Source: Rhodoluna sp036721215 (GTDB taxonomy: Bacteria > Actinomycetota > Actinomycetes > Actinomycetales > Microbacteriaceae). From it: a DNA stretch of 64,000 nucleotides. This document shows, piece by piece, positions 41,429 through 49,657 of the stretch (positions within the stretch are counted from its first letter, which is position 1; every line of letters begins with the position of its first letter). The stretch lies in the NCBI GenBank assembly GCA_036721215.1, contig DAIMLM010000001.1, positions 310,001-374,000 of the forward strand, written 5' to 3'. A program made the translations under genes and the position numbers. Under the pieces are notes generated by a model that worked only from the letters and a program-made list of their open reading frames with translations, made no database searches and was not told the DNA's origin.

Positions 41429-42604
41429 CACTCGGTGGGCGTCGCCCACTCTGGTAACAACCAGAGTGGCGGCGCCTTCCCCTTTGGGGGAGAGTTCACG
41501 TCTTAGCTCTTCGGGTGAAATGTCGGAACCGCGTTTTTTGATTTCGAGAATTCCGATTCCATTTTTCTTCACGTAAGCCTTGAGTTGCTTGCGGTCAAAA
41601 ACTAAGTTATCGATAACCTCAAAGCCACGCATCCATGGCGAGCTGATTCTTTCATTGGAAGTTAGGTAAGCAATGTCGGGGCTAACAATTTGCAATCCAA
41701 GTGGTTCGGCGAAATCAGAAATCAACCTGGAGCGAATGAGAGAGTTATCTGGTTCGTAAACATACTTTCCTAATTCACCAAGTGGAGCGTTAGGACTTTC
41801 GGTTTCTGAAGAAGTTATTTCGTGTTGACCATCAGCTGTTACTAAAAGTGCCGAGCGTGCGATGTTTTCTCGCTTGAGTGAACCAAACCACAATCCAAGT
41901 TCAACTAAATCGCCTTCAACAGACACCCACTGTGCTTCAGCATCATTTGGTATTTGCCGCTTGTCATGCCCTGGACCTAGTTTTATGCCAGTGGGTTTTG
42001 ATCTAGCCGCGGCTAGACAGAAATCGAAATTCGGCGAGTAGTTCGCTGGGTCAAAATGCCTTTGGGCCTCGGCTTTCTTAGGCCCATTTAGCTCTCGTCT
42101 AGCGGGATCCAAAAACAAAGCCTCAAACTGGGAGAAATCGAGCTTTTCACCATCAGCCAGCTCCACGGTTACGTTCTCAAAAGCTGCCAAGTTATAGGTG
42201 GCAACGGCTGCGGTGACCTCATCAATTTCAAAGGCTCGGACCTTTATGTCTAATGCGGCCAGAGCCATGGATTCCGCGCCGATGCCGCACCCTAGGTCCG
42301 CGACCTCTTTTAAACCTGCAGCCCGGAACCTACCTGCGTGTAAGGCAGCGACTTTGAGCCTCGAAGCCTGCTCAAGGCCTGCCTCGGTGAAGAGCATGCT
42401 CTGGGCAAAATCACCAAACTTGGCTACCGCCCTTTTTCGAAGCTTTGCCTGGGTTAGGGCCGCCGCCACGGTCATGGGATCATGGCCTGCTTTTCTTAGC
42501 CCAGCCACCATCTTGAGCACATCGTTATCGGAGGAGTAGACCAGCTCATCAAGTAATAACTGGCCTCCAGGGCTAGCCAGCCTTATAAAGTCCTCGCGCT
42601 CCAT
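41405..42604 (-). CDS. THUMP-like domain class I SAM-dependent methyltransferase
   Basis: 399 aa. Central Rossmann methyltransferase domain with the SAM motif VADLGCGIGAES (about residues 101-112), acidic residue in RAFEIDE and the LFLDPARR motif, which corresponds to the catalytic DPP-like post-motif. The C-terminal region (from about 300) matches THUMP-like domains of actinobacterial proteins; RNA is the likely substrate, but the target is unknown. Monocistronic; the start region borders the groES promoter. Confidence 0.85.
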   Translation of the reverse strand: MEREDFIRLASPGGQLLLDELVYSSDNDVLKMVAGLRKAGHDPMTVAAALTQAKLRKRAVAKFGDFAQSMLFTEAGLEQASRLKVAALHAGRFRAAGLKEVADLGCGIGAESMALAALDIKVRAFEIDEVTAAVATYNLAAFENVTVELADGEKLDFSQFEALFLDPARRELNGPKKAEAQRHFDPANYSPNFDFCLAAARSKPTGIKLGPGHDKRQIPNDAEAQWVSVEGDLVELGLWFGSLKRENIARSALLVTADGQHEITSSETESPNAPLGELGKYVYEPDNSLIRSRLISDFAEPLGLQIVSPDIAYLTSNERISSPWMRGFEVIDNLVFDRKQLKAYVKKNGIGILEIKKRGSDISPEELRRELSPKGEGAATLVVTRVGDAHRVLVTQPIS

Positions 42605-42627
42605 CGCTACAGGCTACCAAGCCCGCC

Positions 42628-42657
42628 TTGGCCGAGCTGGTCTTCCCGTGCTATTGT
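42628..42657 (+). promoter_or_regulatory. groES promoter
   Basis: TTGGCC (42628-42633) and TATTGT (42652-42657), 18 bases apart, end five bases before the CIRCE operator, so the operator covers the transcription start. Confidence 0.6.
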
Positions 42658-42661
42658 TTAG

Positions 42662-42688
42662 TTAGCACTCTCACCTCGAGTGTGCTAA
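42662..42688 (+). promoter_or_regulatory. CIRCE operator for HrcA
   Basis: TTAGCACTC, nine bases, then GTGTGCTAA: the CIRCE consensus TTAGCACTC-N9-GAGTGCTAA with one mismatch in the right arm. It places groES under heat-shock repression by HrcA. Confidence 0.9.
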
Positions 42689-42721
42689 TCCACCTAAAAC
42701 TTAGACAAAGAAGAGGTCATA

Positions 42722-43018
42722 ATGTCGGTTTCAATCAAGCCGCTTGAAGATCGTATTGTTGTTCGTCCATCAGCTGCCGAGCAGGTAACTGCCTCAGGTC
42801 TGGTAATTCCTGACACTGCTCAGGAAAAGCCCCAAGAGGCTGAGGTTATCGCCGTTGGGCCAGGACGCGTTGACGACAAGGGAGTAAGAATCCCGGTTGA
42901 TGTTTCAGTTGGCGACATGGTGATTTTCTCCAAGTACGGCGGCACTGAGCTTAAGTACAACAACGAGGAGTACCTAGTACTTTCTGCCAGAGACGTATTG
43001 GCAGTCATAACCAAGTAG
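42722..43018 (+). CDS. groES: Co-chaperonin GroES
   Basis: Lid of the GroEL folding chamber. 98 aa; SIKPLEDRIVVRPS at the start, the mobile loop EQVTASGLVIPDTAQEKPQ and VGDMVIFSKYGGTEL. AAGAAGAGGTCATA precedes the ATG. A terminator follows directly, so groES is monocistronic and groEL must be elsewhere. Confidence 0.98.
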   Translation: MSVSIKPLEDRIVVRPSAAEQVTASGLVIPDTAQEKPQEAEVIAVGPGRVDDKGVRIPVDVSVGDMVIFSKYGGTELKYNNEEYLVLSARDVLAVITK

Positions 43019-43030
43019 TCATTTTCTATG

Positions 43031-43066
43031 AAAACCCCACAGGCTAGCTTGCTTGTGGGGTTTTTA
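43031..43066 (+). terminator. Rho-independent terminator of groES
   Basis: AAAACCCCAC pairs with GTGGGGTTTT (43055-43064) across a loop that can extend the stem by three more pairs; T-rich tail TTTTTATTTA. Confidence 0.88.
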
Positions 43067-43074
43067 TTTACCCC

Positions 43075-43080
43075 TAGATT
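43075..43080 (+). promoter_or_regulatory. -10 element of a leaderless rarD-like gene
   Basis: TAGATT ends exactly six bases before the GTG at 43087 and no ribosome site intervenes. TTGTGG at 43053-43058, 16 bases upstream and inside the groES terminator stem, could be the -35. Confidence 0.5.
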
Positions 43081-43086
43081 TAGTGT

Positions 43087-44004
43087 GTGAGTGAGAAAGC
43101 TATAGGCAAAGGTATTGGCTACGGTCTTTCTGCCTACCTAATTTGGGGCTCTTTCCCAATTGTCATCGCGGCACTGTCTTTCGCTGAACCTTTTGAGATC
43201 GTTGTCTGGCGAGTAATCTTTGGATTTGTTTTTGGCATCGGCGCAATACTGATTACTAGAAAGTTTGCTGAATACCGTGCAGTGTTTTCTCAACCCAAAC
43301 AGCTACTTTGGATATCGGTTGCAGCAGTTGTTATCTACATTAACTGGCAAGTCTATGTTTTTGCCGTTGCCGACGGACATGTGATCGAAGCCTCGCTTGG
43401 GTATTTCATAAATCCACTTGTGACAATAGCGCTCGCAACAATATTCCTTAAAGAAAAGCTAAATATCTTTCAATGGGTAGCCGTTGGCCTCGGCACTGCA
43501 GCGGTCTTGGTAATGACTTTTAGTCTTGGGCAGCCACCGATAATCGCACTCTTGCTTGCCTTCTCTTTTGGAATTTATGGCTTAGCTAAGAATCGTTTGG
43601 GTGGGAAAGTTTCTGCACTCAATAGCTTCACAATAGAAACTACGATGCTGCTTCCTTTGGGAATTGCCCAGCTAGTGTTTCTTGCCACCTTCGCTGAGAT
43701 TCAGTTCGGATCTGCAGGGTTGTTACCATCGCTTGGTTTAGCGGCCTATGGATTCCTAACTGCTATTCCGTTACTACTGTTTGGAGCAGCCGCTAAACGA
43801 GTCCCGCTAAGTTACATCGGCTTCATGCAGTATTTGACCCCAACGTTGCAGTTTTTACTTGGGCTGTTCTATTTTCAGGAGCTAATGGCACCGGCTCGCT
43901 GGTTTGGTTTCATAATGGTCTGGCTCGCCCTGGCAATCTTGTCTTTCGATGCTCTTAGGCAGCTAACCAACAGAGGTAAGCAAACAACCCCTCAGATTTC
44001 CTAA
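43087..44004 (+). CDS. RarD-like EamA/DMT family permease
   Basis: 305 aa with about ten hydrophobic helices, two EamA repeats. YLIWGSFPIVIAALSFAEPFEIVVWRVIF and ASLGYFINPLVTIALATIFLKEKL match RarD family proteins; PLSYIGFMQYLTPTLQFLLG is the second-repeat signature. RarD function is unproven (chloramphenicol sensitivity in Pseudomonas); a metabolite exporter is the likely role. GTG start, probably leaderless. Confidence 0.9.
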   Translation: MSEKAIGKGIGYGLSAYLIWGSFPIVIAALSFAEPFEIVVWRVIFGFVFGIGAILITRKFAEYRAVFSQPKQLLWISVAAVVIYINWQVYVFAVADGHVIEASLGYFINPLVTIALATIFLKEKLNIFQWVAVGLGTAAVLVMTFSLGQPPIIALLLAFSFGIYGLAKNRLGGKVSALNSFTIETTMLLPLGIAQLVFLATFAEIQFGSAGLLPSLGLAAYGFLTAIPLLLFGAAAKRVPLSYIGFMQYLTPTLQFLLGLFYFQELMAPARWFGFIMVWLALAILSFDALRQLTNRGKQTTPQIS

Positions 44005-44041
44005 GGGACACTTGTCCCAGAATTTGAAACCGAATTGTAAT

Positions 44042-44062
44042 AAAGCCAAAAAATGGGCTTTT
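44042..44062 (+). terminator. Weak terminator after the rarD-like gene
   Basis: AAAGCC and GGCTTT pair over AAAAAATG, ending in TTTT. A smaller GGGAC/GTCCC hairpin lies just before it (44006-44019). Confidence 0.4.
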
Positions 44063-44084
44063 GACAACTGATTTCGAAGCAAAT

Positions 44085-44130
44085 TAGCCATTTTGGCTAC
44101 AAATTCAGGCTTTTTTGGCTATTTTTGGCC
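44085..44130 (+). repeat. Cluster of TGGCTA repeats upstream of the Liv binding-protein gene
   Basis: TAGCCA-TTT-TGGCTA (44085-44099) is a perfect inverted repeat. It is followed by TTTTTTGGCTATTTTTGGCC with two more half-sites. The cluster lies 75-120 bases upstream of the TATACT -10 and might be an operator for a nitrogen or amino acid regulator. Confidence 0.4.
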
Positions 44131-44202
44131 GATTTCAAAGCTACGGATTCCTGAAGAGTGAAGTCAGGCTTGAAGGCTATAGTTTTCGAAACTTGGCCAA
44201 TC

Positions 44203-44208
44203 TATACT
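44203..44208 (+). promoter_or_regulatory. -10 of the Liv binding-protein promoter
   Basis: TATACT is a near-consensus -10; there is no good -35 at 16-18 bases (TAGTTT is the best). The transcript would start near 44215, right at the hairpin leader. Confidence 0.5.
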
Positions 44209-44217
44209 TGGGAGCTT

Positions 44218-44250
44218 GAACCATATCTTAGGAGATGGTTCAAAAACCAT
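44218..44250 (+). promoter_or_regulatory. Two mutually exclusive hairpins in the leader
   Basis: GAACCAT (44218-44224) pairs with ATGGTTC (44235-44241). Alternatively ATGGTT (44235-44240) pairs with AACCAT (44245-44250) around CAAA. Both use the same middle segment, so only one can form. The second lies seven bases before the AAAGGAG ribosome site. The layout resembles a switch that changes translation of the binding protein. Confidence 0.45.
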
Positions 44251-44266
44251 TATATAAAGGAGAAAA

Positions 44267-45517
44267 ATGAGCTCATTTTCATTCTCTCGTCGTAACAGAA
44301 AGACCGCTACTGCAGTCGCTACTCTAGCTGCTGCTGCTTTGGTTCTTTCTGGTTGCGCAGCAACCGGAGACGGTGGCGCTGCTGGCGGCGAGCTAACACT
44401 AAAGATCGGTACTGCACTTCCGCAGACCGGAAACCTAGCCTTCCTAGGCCCACCTGAAGAAGCTGGTGTTGCTCTTGCTGTTAAGGAGATCAACGAAGCC
44501 GACAAGGGTGTTCAGATTGAAGTTACTTGGGGAGACTCCGGTGACACAGACAACAAGGCATACGAGACCGAGATTCCTCGTCTTCTAAACGCTGGCGTTA
44601 ACGCAATCATTGGTGCTGCTTCATCTGGTACCTCATTGCAGTTCATCGACCAGGTTGTTGGAGCTGGAGTAGTTCAGTTCTCACCTGCAAACACATCTGC
44701 TGCGCTAAGCACCTACGACGACAAGGGACTGTACTTCCGTACCGCTCCTTCTGACGTTCTACAGGGTGAGGTTCTTGGTAACCTAATCGCTGCTGATGGT
44801 CACGAGACCCTTGGAATGATCGTTCTAAACGACTCCTACGGAACTGGTCTTGCTAGTTTCGTAACTGAGGCTTTCGAAGCTGCAGGTGGAGAAGTTACAG
44901 CTGCACCGACATACAACACCGGTGACACTAACTTCACATCTCAGATTGCTGAAGTTCTTGCAACTAACCCAGACGCAATTGCTCTGATCACCTTCGAAGA
45001 AGTTAAGACCATTATTCCTGGCCTAAGCGACTTCCCAGCTGACAAGCTTTACTTTGTTGATGGAAACCTTGCTAACTTCTCAGACGTATTTGAGCCAGGC
45101 ACTCTAACCGGCGCAAAGGGAACTCTTCCAGGTTTGGACATTGAGACCATTCCTGAGTTCCTAACCAGAATGAACGACAACTGGGTAGCAGAGGGTAACC
45201 CTGACCTAGATGGCGTTTACTCTTACGGACCTGAGTCATACGACGCAGTAGTTCTTCTAGCTCTTGCAGCACTTGCTGCTGGATCTGCAGAAGGCGTTGA
45301 CATGGCTGGCAAGCTTCAGGAAGTTTCTGGAGGTTCCGGTTCAGGTACCAAGTGCACCAGCTTTGCTGAGTGTGCTGACATCATCAACGACGGCGGAGTC
45401 GCTGACTACGATGGTGTTTCTGGTCCAATCACATTCGATGAGAATGGTGACCCTACTGAGGCAAGCATCGGTGTATACGTCTACCAGGACGACAACACTT
45501 ACGTTCCAGCCCCGTAG
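44267..45517 (+). CDS. Branched-chain amino acid ABC transporter substrate-binding lipoprotein
   Basis: 416 aa extracytoplasmic lipoprotein. Signal peptide with basic start (SRRNRKTA) and lipobox LSGC with Cys30. The mature part is a Leu/Ile/Val-binding type periplasmic fold (type 1): IGTALPQTGNLAFLGPPEEAGVALAVKEINE, DNKAYETEIPRLLNAGVNAIIGAASS and YDAVVLLALAAL. AAAGGAGAAAA precedes the ATG. It likely delivers branched-chain amino acids, or another small amide, to the LivHMGF complex encoded convergently. Strong promoter and biased codon use suggest a high level. Confidence 0.93.
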   Translation: MSSFSFSRRNRKTATAVATLAAAALVLSGCAATGDGGAAGGELTLKIGTALPQTGNLAFLGPPEEAGVALAVKEINEADKGVQIEVTWGDSGDTDNKAYETEIPRLLNAGVNAIIGAASSGTSLQFIDQVVGAGVVQFSPANTSAALSTYDDKGLYFRTAPSDVLQGEVLGNLIAADGHETLGMIVLNDSYGTGLASFVTEAFEAAGGEVTAAPTYNTGDTNFTSQIAEVLATNPDAIALITFEEVKTIIPGLSDFPADKLYFVDGNLANFSDVFEPGTLTGAKGTLPGLDIETIPEFLTRMNDNWVAEGNPDLDGVYSYGPESYDAVVLLALAALAAGSAEGVDMAGKLQEVSGGSGSGTKCTSFAECADIINDGGVADYDGVSGPITFDENGDPTEASIGVYVYQDDNTYVPAP

Positions 45518-45531
45518 TAAGCATCAATTAG

Positions 45532-45563
45532 AAAAACCCCCGGGAGCAATCCCGGGGGTTTTT
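45532..45563. terminator. Bidirectional terminator between the binding-protein gene and livF
   Basis: A 14-bp perfect stem AAAAACCCCCGGGA with a GCAA tetraloop; A and T tracts on both sides make it work for both convergent transcripts. Confidence 0.92.
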
Positions 45564-45579
45564 CATTTAAGTGATTTCG

Positions 45580-46305
45580 TTACTCACCCAAGGTTCCTAG
45601 GTAGAGTCCGATAACCTTTGGGTCGTTTAGTAGCTCACGACCGCTACCAACAACGGCGTCCTTACCCTGATCAAGCACATAAGCCCGGTCAGAGATCTGG
45701 AGGCAACGGCGGGCATTTTGCTCAACCATGATGGTTGTCACACCTGCCTTGTTGATCTCAGAAACGCGAATGAATGCCTCGTCTTGTCTTACTGGTGACA
45801 ATCCAGCCGAAGGCTCATCAAGTAGCAATACCTTTGGGTCCATCATGAGCGCACGGCTCATGGCAACCATCTGGCGTTCTCCACCAGAAAGTGAACCAGC
45901 ACGTTGCTTGAGTCTCTTACCAAGCTCAGCAAAGATGCCAGTCACAAATTCCAGGCGCTCTGCATATCTCTTTGGGTCTTGAAACAAGCCCATCTGAAGG
46001 TTCTCTTCAATAGTTAGCGAAGGAAAGACGTTATTGTTCTGAGGAACGTATCCGATTCCCTTAGCCACCAATTGGTTTGCTTTCAGGTTCGCGATTGATT
46101 CTCCGTATAGCAAGATCTCGCCCTCGCGAACCTTTACCAGGCCAAAGATTGCTTTGAGAAGTGTGGACTTACCGGCACCGTTTGGGCCAATGATTCCAAC
46201 AAGTTCTCCCTGGTTCGCGAAGAAGTTTGCACCATTAAGGATGTTTACTCCAGGAAGGTAGCCCGCGACCAATGATTTGGTTTCAATTACAGGAACATTA
46301 GCCAT
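45580..46305 (-). CDS. livF: Branched-chain amino acid ABC transporter ATPase LivF
   Basis: 241 aa ABC ATPase on the cytoplasmic face. Walker A GPNGAGKST, signature LSGGERQMVAMSRALM, Walker B LLLDEPSAG. The short LivF form, with GIGYVPQNNNVFPSLTIEENL. Last gene of livHMGF, four bases after livG. Confidence 0.95.
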   Translation of the reverse strand: MANVPVIETKSLVAGYLPGVNILNGANFFANQGELVGIIGPNGAGKSTLLKAIFGLVKVREGEILLYGESIANLKANQLVAKGIGYVPQNNNVFPSLTIEENLQMGLFQDPKRYAERLEFVTGIFAELGKRLKQRAGSLSGGERQMVAMSRALMMDPKVLLLDEPSAGLSPVRQDEAFIRVSEINKAGVTTIMVEQNARRCLQISDRAYVLDQGKDAVVGSGRELLNDPKVIGLYLGTLGE

Positions 46306-46308
46306 GGT

Positions 46309-47220
46309 TTACTTCTTTCCCTTATTAGGTGGCAAAGTGATTCGCCCGGTGACTGTTCCAAGATCAGTGTCTTGGTGAGAACCAAGGTAAGCATCGATAA
46401 CAGCGGGGTTCTTCATAACCTCGTCTGCTGGACCCTCGGCTACCACTCGACCCTCGGCCATAACAACAACCCAATCGGCGATGTGTCTAACCATGTGCAT
46501 GTCGTGCTCAACAAACAATACGGTCATACCCTCGTTCTTTAGGTTCAGAACGTGTTCAAGCAGAGACTGGGTTAGAGCTGGGTTCACTCCAGCCATCGGC
46601 TCATCCAGCATTACAAGAACTGGATCAGTCATTAGGGCTCGAGCCATTTCCAGAAGCTTGCGCTGACCACCGGAGAGGCTGGCAGCGAAGTCGTCCTTCT
46701 TGGTGTCGAGTTTGAACCGCTTTAGAAGCTCTAGAGCCTTTTCTTCAATCTCTTGCTCTTTTGCCTTCCATAGGAAAGGGAAGATCGAGAACATCAGCTT
46801 CTCACCGCGCTGGTCCTTGGCGCCGAGTTTCATGTTCTGCAACACGGTAAGCAAGCTCAATGCCTTGGTGAGCTGGAAGGTACGGACCTGACCCATCTGA
46901 GCCACCTTGAAAGCAGGAATACCCGCAAGGGACTTTCCTGCAAAGTTCCAAGTTCCAGTGTCTGGCTTATCGAAGCCAGTCAAGAGGTTGAAAAGTGTAG
47001 TTTTACCCGCACCATTAGGACCAATCAGGGCCGTGATTGCACCTCGAGGAATCTCTAGGTGCTCAACATCAACGGCAACAAGTCCTCCGAACTTACGAGA
47101 CACATTGTCGATTGTGATAATCGGGTCGACCTTGGGCACGCCTGGACGAATCGTTCCAACGTGCAGTCCGGTTGTCTTGGCTGCAGGGTTGCCTGGCAGT
47201 TTTGCGCTACTACTTGACAA
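46309..47220 (-). CDS. livG: Branched-chain amino acid ABC transporter ATPase LivG
   Basis: 303 aa ABC ATPase. Walker A GPNGAGKTT, signature LSGGQRKLLEMARALM, Walker B VMLDEPMAGVNP. About 30 extra N-terminal residues (low-complexity Ser/Pro/Lys) precede the ABC core and the C-terminus adds a basic tail. TTG start with AAGGAG eight bases upstream, overlapping livM by 11 bases. Confidence 0.95.
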   Translation of the reverse strand: MSSSSAKLPGNPAAKTTGLHVGTIRPGVPKVDPIITIDNVSRKFGGLVAVDVEHLEIPRGAITALIGPNGAGKTTLFNLLTGFDKPDTGTWNFAGKSLAGIPAFKVAQMGQVRTFQLTKALSLLTVLQNMKLGAKDQRGEKLMFSIFPFLWKAKEQEIEEKALELLKRFKLDTKKDDFAASLSGGQRKLLEMARALMTDPVLVMLDEPMAGVNPALTQSLLEHVLNLKNEGMTVLFVEHDMHMVRHIADWVVVMAEGRVVAEGPADEVMKNPAVIDAYLGSHQDTDLGTVTGRITLPPNKGKK

Positions 47221-48190
47221 AGGTCAGCTCCTTTTTGTCGCCAAGGATTCCTTGAGGACGGTAAATGACAAGAAGCATGAGACCGACTCCCACCAGGATG
47301 AACCTGATGGTTGAAGCCTGAATGCTACTGATGAACGGAAGAATTCCGCTGGAAACGAGCTGGGGTAGCACGTTGGACAGGAAGGCCTGAAGCACCCAGA
47401 AAATAACCGCTCCAAGCACTGGGCCAAACACGGTTGCCGCTCCACCTAGAAGAAGTGCTGTCCAAACGAAGAAGGTCAACGAGGTCACATAAACACCTGG
47501 GTTTACCGATGACGGCAGAGCGTAAATGATTCCACCCAAGGATCCAAAAACTCCACCAATGATAAGTGCTTGCATCTTGTATGCAAACACGTTCTTTCCA
47601 AGGGCTCGAACGGCATCCTCGTCTTCACGGATTCCCTTGATGACTCGACCCCAAGGACTCTTCATAAGAAGTAGTAACAAGAAGGCACAGATAGCCAAAG
47701 TGATTAGGCCCAAGATTAGAACCCAGAACTCGATGTTGTTGTATGTCCAAGGACCAAATCCATAGTCACCCTCAGGGAACGGGTTGGCTGCTCGGAAGCT
47801 GTTGTGGTATCCGGAGAGACCATCAGCGCTACCTGTGACATCGACGAACGCGTTGGTAAGAAACAGCAAGCGAAGAATTTCAGCAGCGGCGATTGTCACA
47901 ATAGCCAAGTAGTCACCGCGAAGGCGAAGCGTTGGAATTCCCAAGATTAGCGAGAAAAGCACAGAGGCAACCAAGCTAACTAGGATTCCCTGCCACCATT
48001 CGAAGCCGAAGGTGAGAATCGAAATTGCGTAACCGTAGGCACCGATAGCCATGAAGCCGGCGATACCAAAGTTCAGAAGTCCTGCGAAACCGAAGTGCAT
48101 CGCAAGACCAAGTGCAGCTAGAGCGAAGGCCATAGTGGCGGGGCTCAGAAGACCTTGAGCGGTGTTGGATAAAATTGCAGACCAGTCCAT
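47210..48190 (-). CDS. livM: Branched-chain amino acid ABC transporter permease LivM
   Basis: 326 aa membrane permease with about eight to nine helices. LGLAMHFGFAGLLNFGIAGFMAIGAYGYA, then the GIPTLRLRGDYLAIVTIAAAEI block and the coupling loop SPWGRVIKGIREDEDAVRALGKN, all LivM hallmarks. Second gene of livHMGF, 11 bases after livH. Confidence 0.96.
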   Translation of the reverse strand: MDWSAILSNTAQGLLSPATMAFALAALGLAMHFGFAGLLNFGIAGFMAIGAYGYAISILTFGFEWWQGILVSLVASVLFSLILGIPTLRLRGDYLAIVTIAAAEILRLLFLTNAFVDVTGSADGLSGYHNSFRAANPFPEGDYGFGPWTYNNIEFWVLILGLITLAICAFLLLLLMKSPWGRVIKGIREDEDAVRALGKNVFAYKMQALIIGGVFGSLGGIIYALPSSVNPGVYVTSLTFFVWTALLLGGAATVFGPVLGAVIFWVLQAFLSNVLPQLVSSGILPFISSIQASTIRFILVGVGLMLLVIYRPQGILGDKKELTFVK

Positions 48191-48201
48191 AGCTTGCTTC
48201 C

Positions 48202-49509
48202 CTAACCTATTCGTTCTTTTCGACCCAGGATTCCCTGCGGTCTTACTAGCAAGATCACGATCAAAACGACCAACGCTCCTACGTACTTGAGATCCGATGG
48301 GATCACGAGGCTGGAGACTTCAACTAACAAACCAACTACCAGGGCGCCAAGGAGGGCACCAAAAGCAGTTCCTAGGCCACCAAGAGTCACAGCGGCAAAG
48401 ATCAAAAGCAAAATTTGAGCTCCCATATCCCACTTGATACCTGGTCGGAAGTAAGCCCAAAGGACGCCCGAAAGTCCAGCTAGTCCAGCCGCCACAATCC
48501 AAACGATCCGGATCACGCGGTCAACGTCAATACCAGAAGCTGCTGCCAGGTCTGGGTTGTCAGAAATGGCGCGGGTGGCCTTTCCTGTCTGGGTAGTCAT
48601 CAACCACCAGGCAAAGCCGATAATCACAACAAGGCTCAACACCATCGAAGCGATGTCAATGACACTCAGCGAGGTTGCGCCAAAAAGTTTGATCTTCGGA
48701 GAGTCGAAGCCAGGAAGCTGTGTTGTTCCTCCTCCAACAAAGAATTGGAATAAGTAACGAACCGCAAGAGACAAACCAATTGAGACAATCATGAGCTGGA
48801 CAAGACCAAGCCCACGTTTTCTGAGCGGTCGCCAAAGACCTGAATCCAGACCCCAGCCCATCAGACCACTTATTACAACTGCAGCGGGAATTGCAACCCA
48901 AATAGGAAGTGCCAAAACTCCACCCAGGAAGAATGCGGTAATGGCACCGAAGGTGACCATTTCTGCGTGAGCGAAGTTTGATAAACCAGTTGTTCCAAAC
49001 ACCAATGAAAGGCCAACAGCTGCCAACCCAAGCATTAGGCCAAAGTTCAACCCATAAATGATTCGAGCAATGACTTGGTCGAACAAGCTGACGACAATTC
49101 GCTCACCGGCACCAATGAAGAAGTTCATTGTTACGCTTCCCGAAGGTCCTATTTCGACCGATTGTTCGGCACCTGCTTCATCGATTACCGCAATTCCAGC
49201 AGGCAAAGTCTCTTGATCAAGGGTTACTGTGTACCCAGCTTTCTCAGGAACACCTATGTACCATTTACCGTCTGCGTCAGAAACAGTTTCAGCTGTGTAA
49301 CCTCCGCCGGATACGACGATTCGAACACCCTCAAGGGCAATTCCTTCGTTTTTGACGTTTCCTACAATCTTGAAAGGCAGGTCTGTGCCAACTTCGTCGG
49401 CATGGGCGCTGGTTGCAAACAGGCCACCGAAGGTTATGGCGGTAACAACGGCCAGCATTAGGAGCTGAATCCAGCTTCTAGAACCTCGTTGGGTTGTGGA
49501 GAGGATCAA
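48202..49509 (-). CDS. livH: LivH permease with N-terminal signal peptide and extracytoplasmic domain
   Basis: 435 aa, against about 290-310 for ordinary LivH. The extra N-terminal part has a hydrophobic helix (about 14-34) and a cleavable-looking AHA|DEV site after residue 37; residues 43-133 resemble a carboxypeptidase-regulatory/Ig-like beta-sandwich (GNVKNEGIALEGVRIVV, SDADGKWYIGVP). The permease proper starts near 145 (ARIIYGLNFGLMLGLAAVGLSLVFG) with about eight helices and the coupling loop TGKATRAISDNPDLAAASGID. TTG start with GGAGG five bases upstream. First gene of livHMGF. The extra domain could dock the binding protein; this is inference. Confidence 0.93.
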   Translation of the reverse strand: MILSTTQRGSRSWIQLLMLAVVTAITFGGLFATSAHADEVGTDLPFKIVGNVKNEGIALEGVRIVVSGGGYTAETVSDADGKWYIGVPEKAGYTVTLDQETLPAGIAVIDEAGAEQSVEIGPSGSVTMNFFIGAGERIVVSLFDQVIARIIYGLNFGLMLGLAAVGLSLVFGTTGLSNFAHAEMVTFGAITAFFLGGVLALPIWVAIPAAVVISGLMGWGLDSGLWRPLRKRGLGLVQLMIVSIGLSLAVRYLFQFFVGGGTTQLPGFDSPKIKLFGATSLSVIDIASMVLSLVVIIGFAWWLMTTQTGKATRAISDNPDLAAASGIDVDRVIRIVWIVAAGLAGLSGVLWAYFRPGIKWDMGAQILLLIFAAVTLGGLGTAFGALLGALVVGLLVEVSSLVIPSDLKYVGALVVLIVILLVRPQGILGRKERIG

Positions 49510-49530
49510 AGTGCCTCCATGTCATTCCTG

Positions 49531-49542
49531 GGCATCGATGCC
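49531..49542. repeat. 12-bp palindrome in the livH-guaB divergent region
   Basis: GGCATCGATGCC, perfect, 22 bases before the livH start. It may be an operator. The rest of the 148-base gap has -10-like sequences for both genes: TAAATC/TTAGAT on the minus strand and TAGTTA (49644-49649) eight bases before guaB, which has no ribosome site and may be leaderless. Confidence 0.35.
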
Positions 49543-49657
49543 TCATCTAAGATTTAGCCCAGTTTTCAGGGTTTACCAAAGAATAGCACTGTCTTTAGGC
49601 CTGAAAAAAAACTAGACTTGGGTAAAGAAGCTTCTGACCCCAATAGTTAGGTACAAA

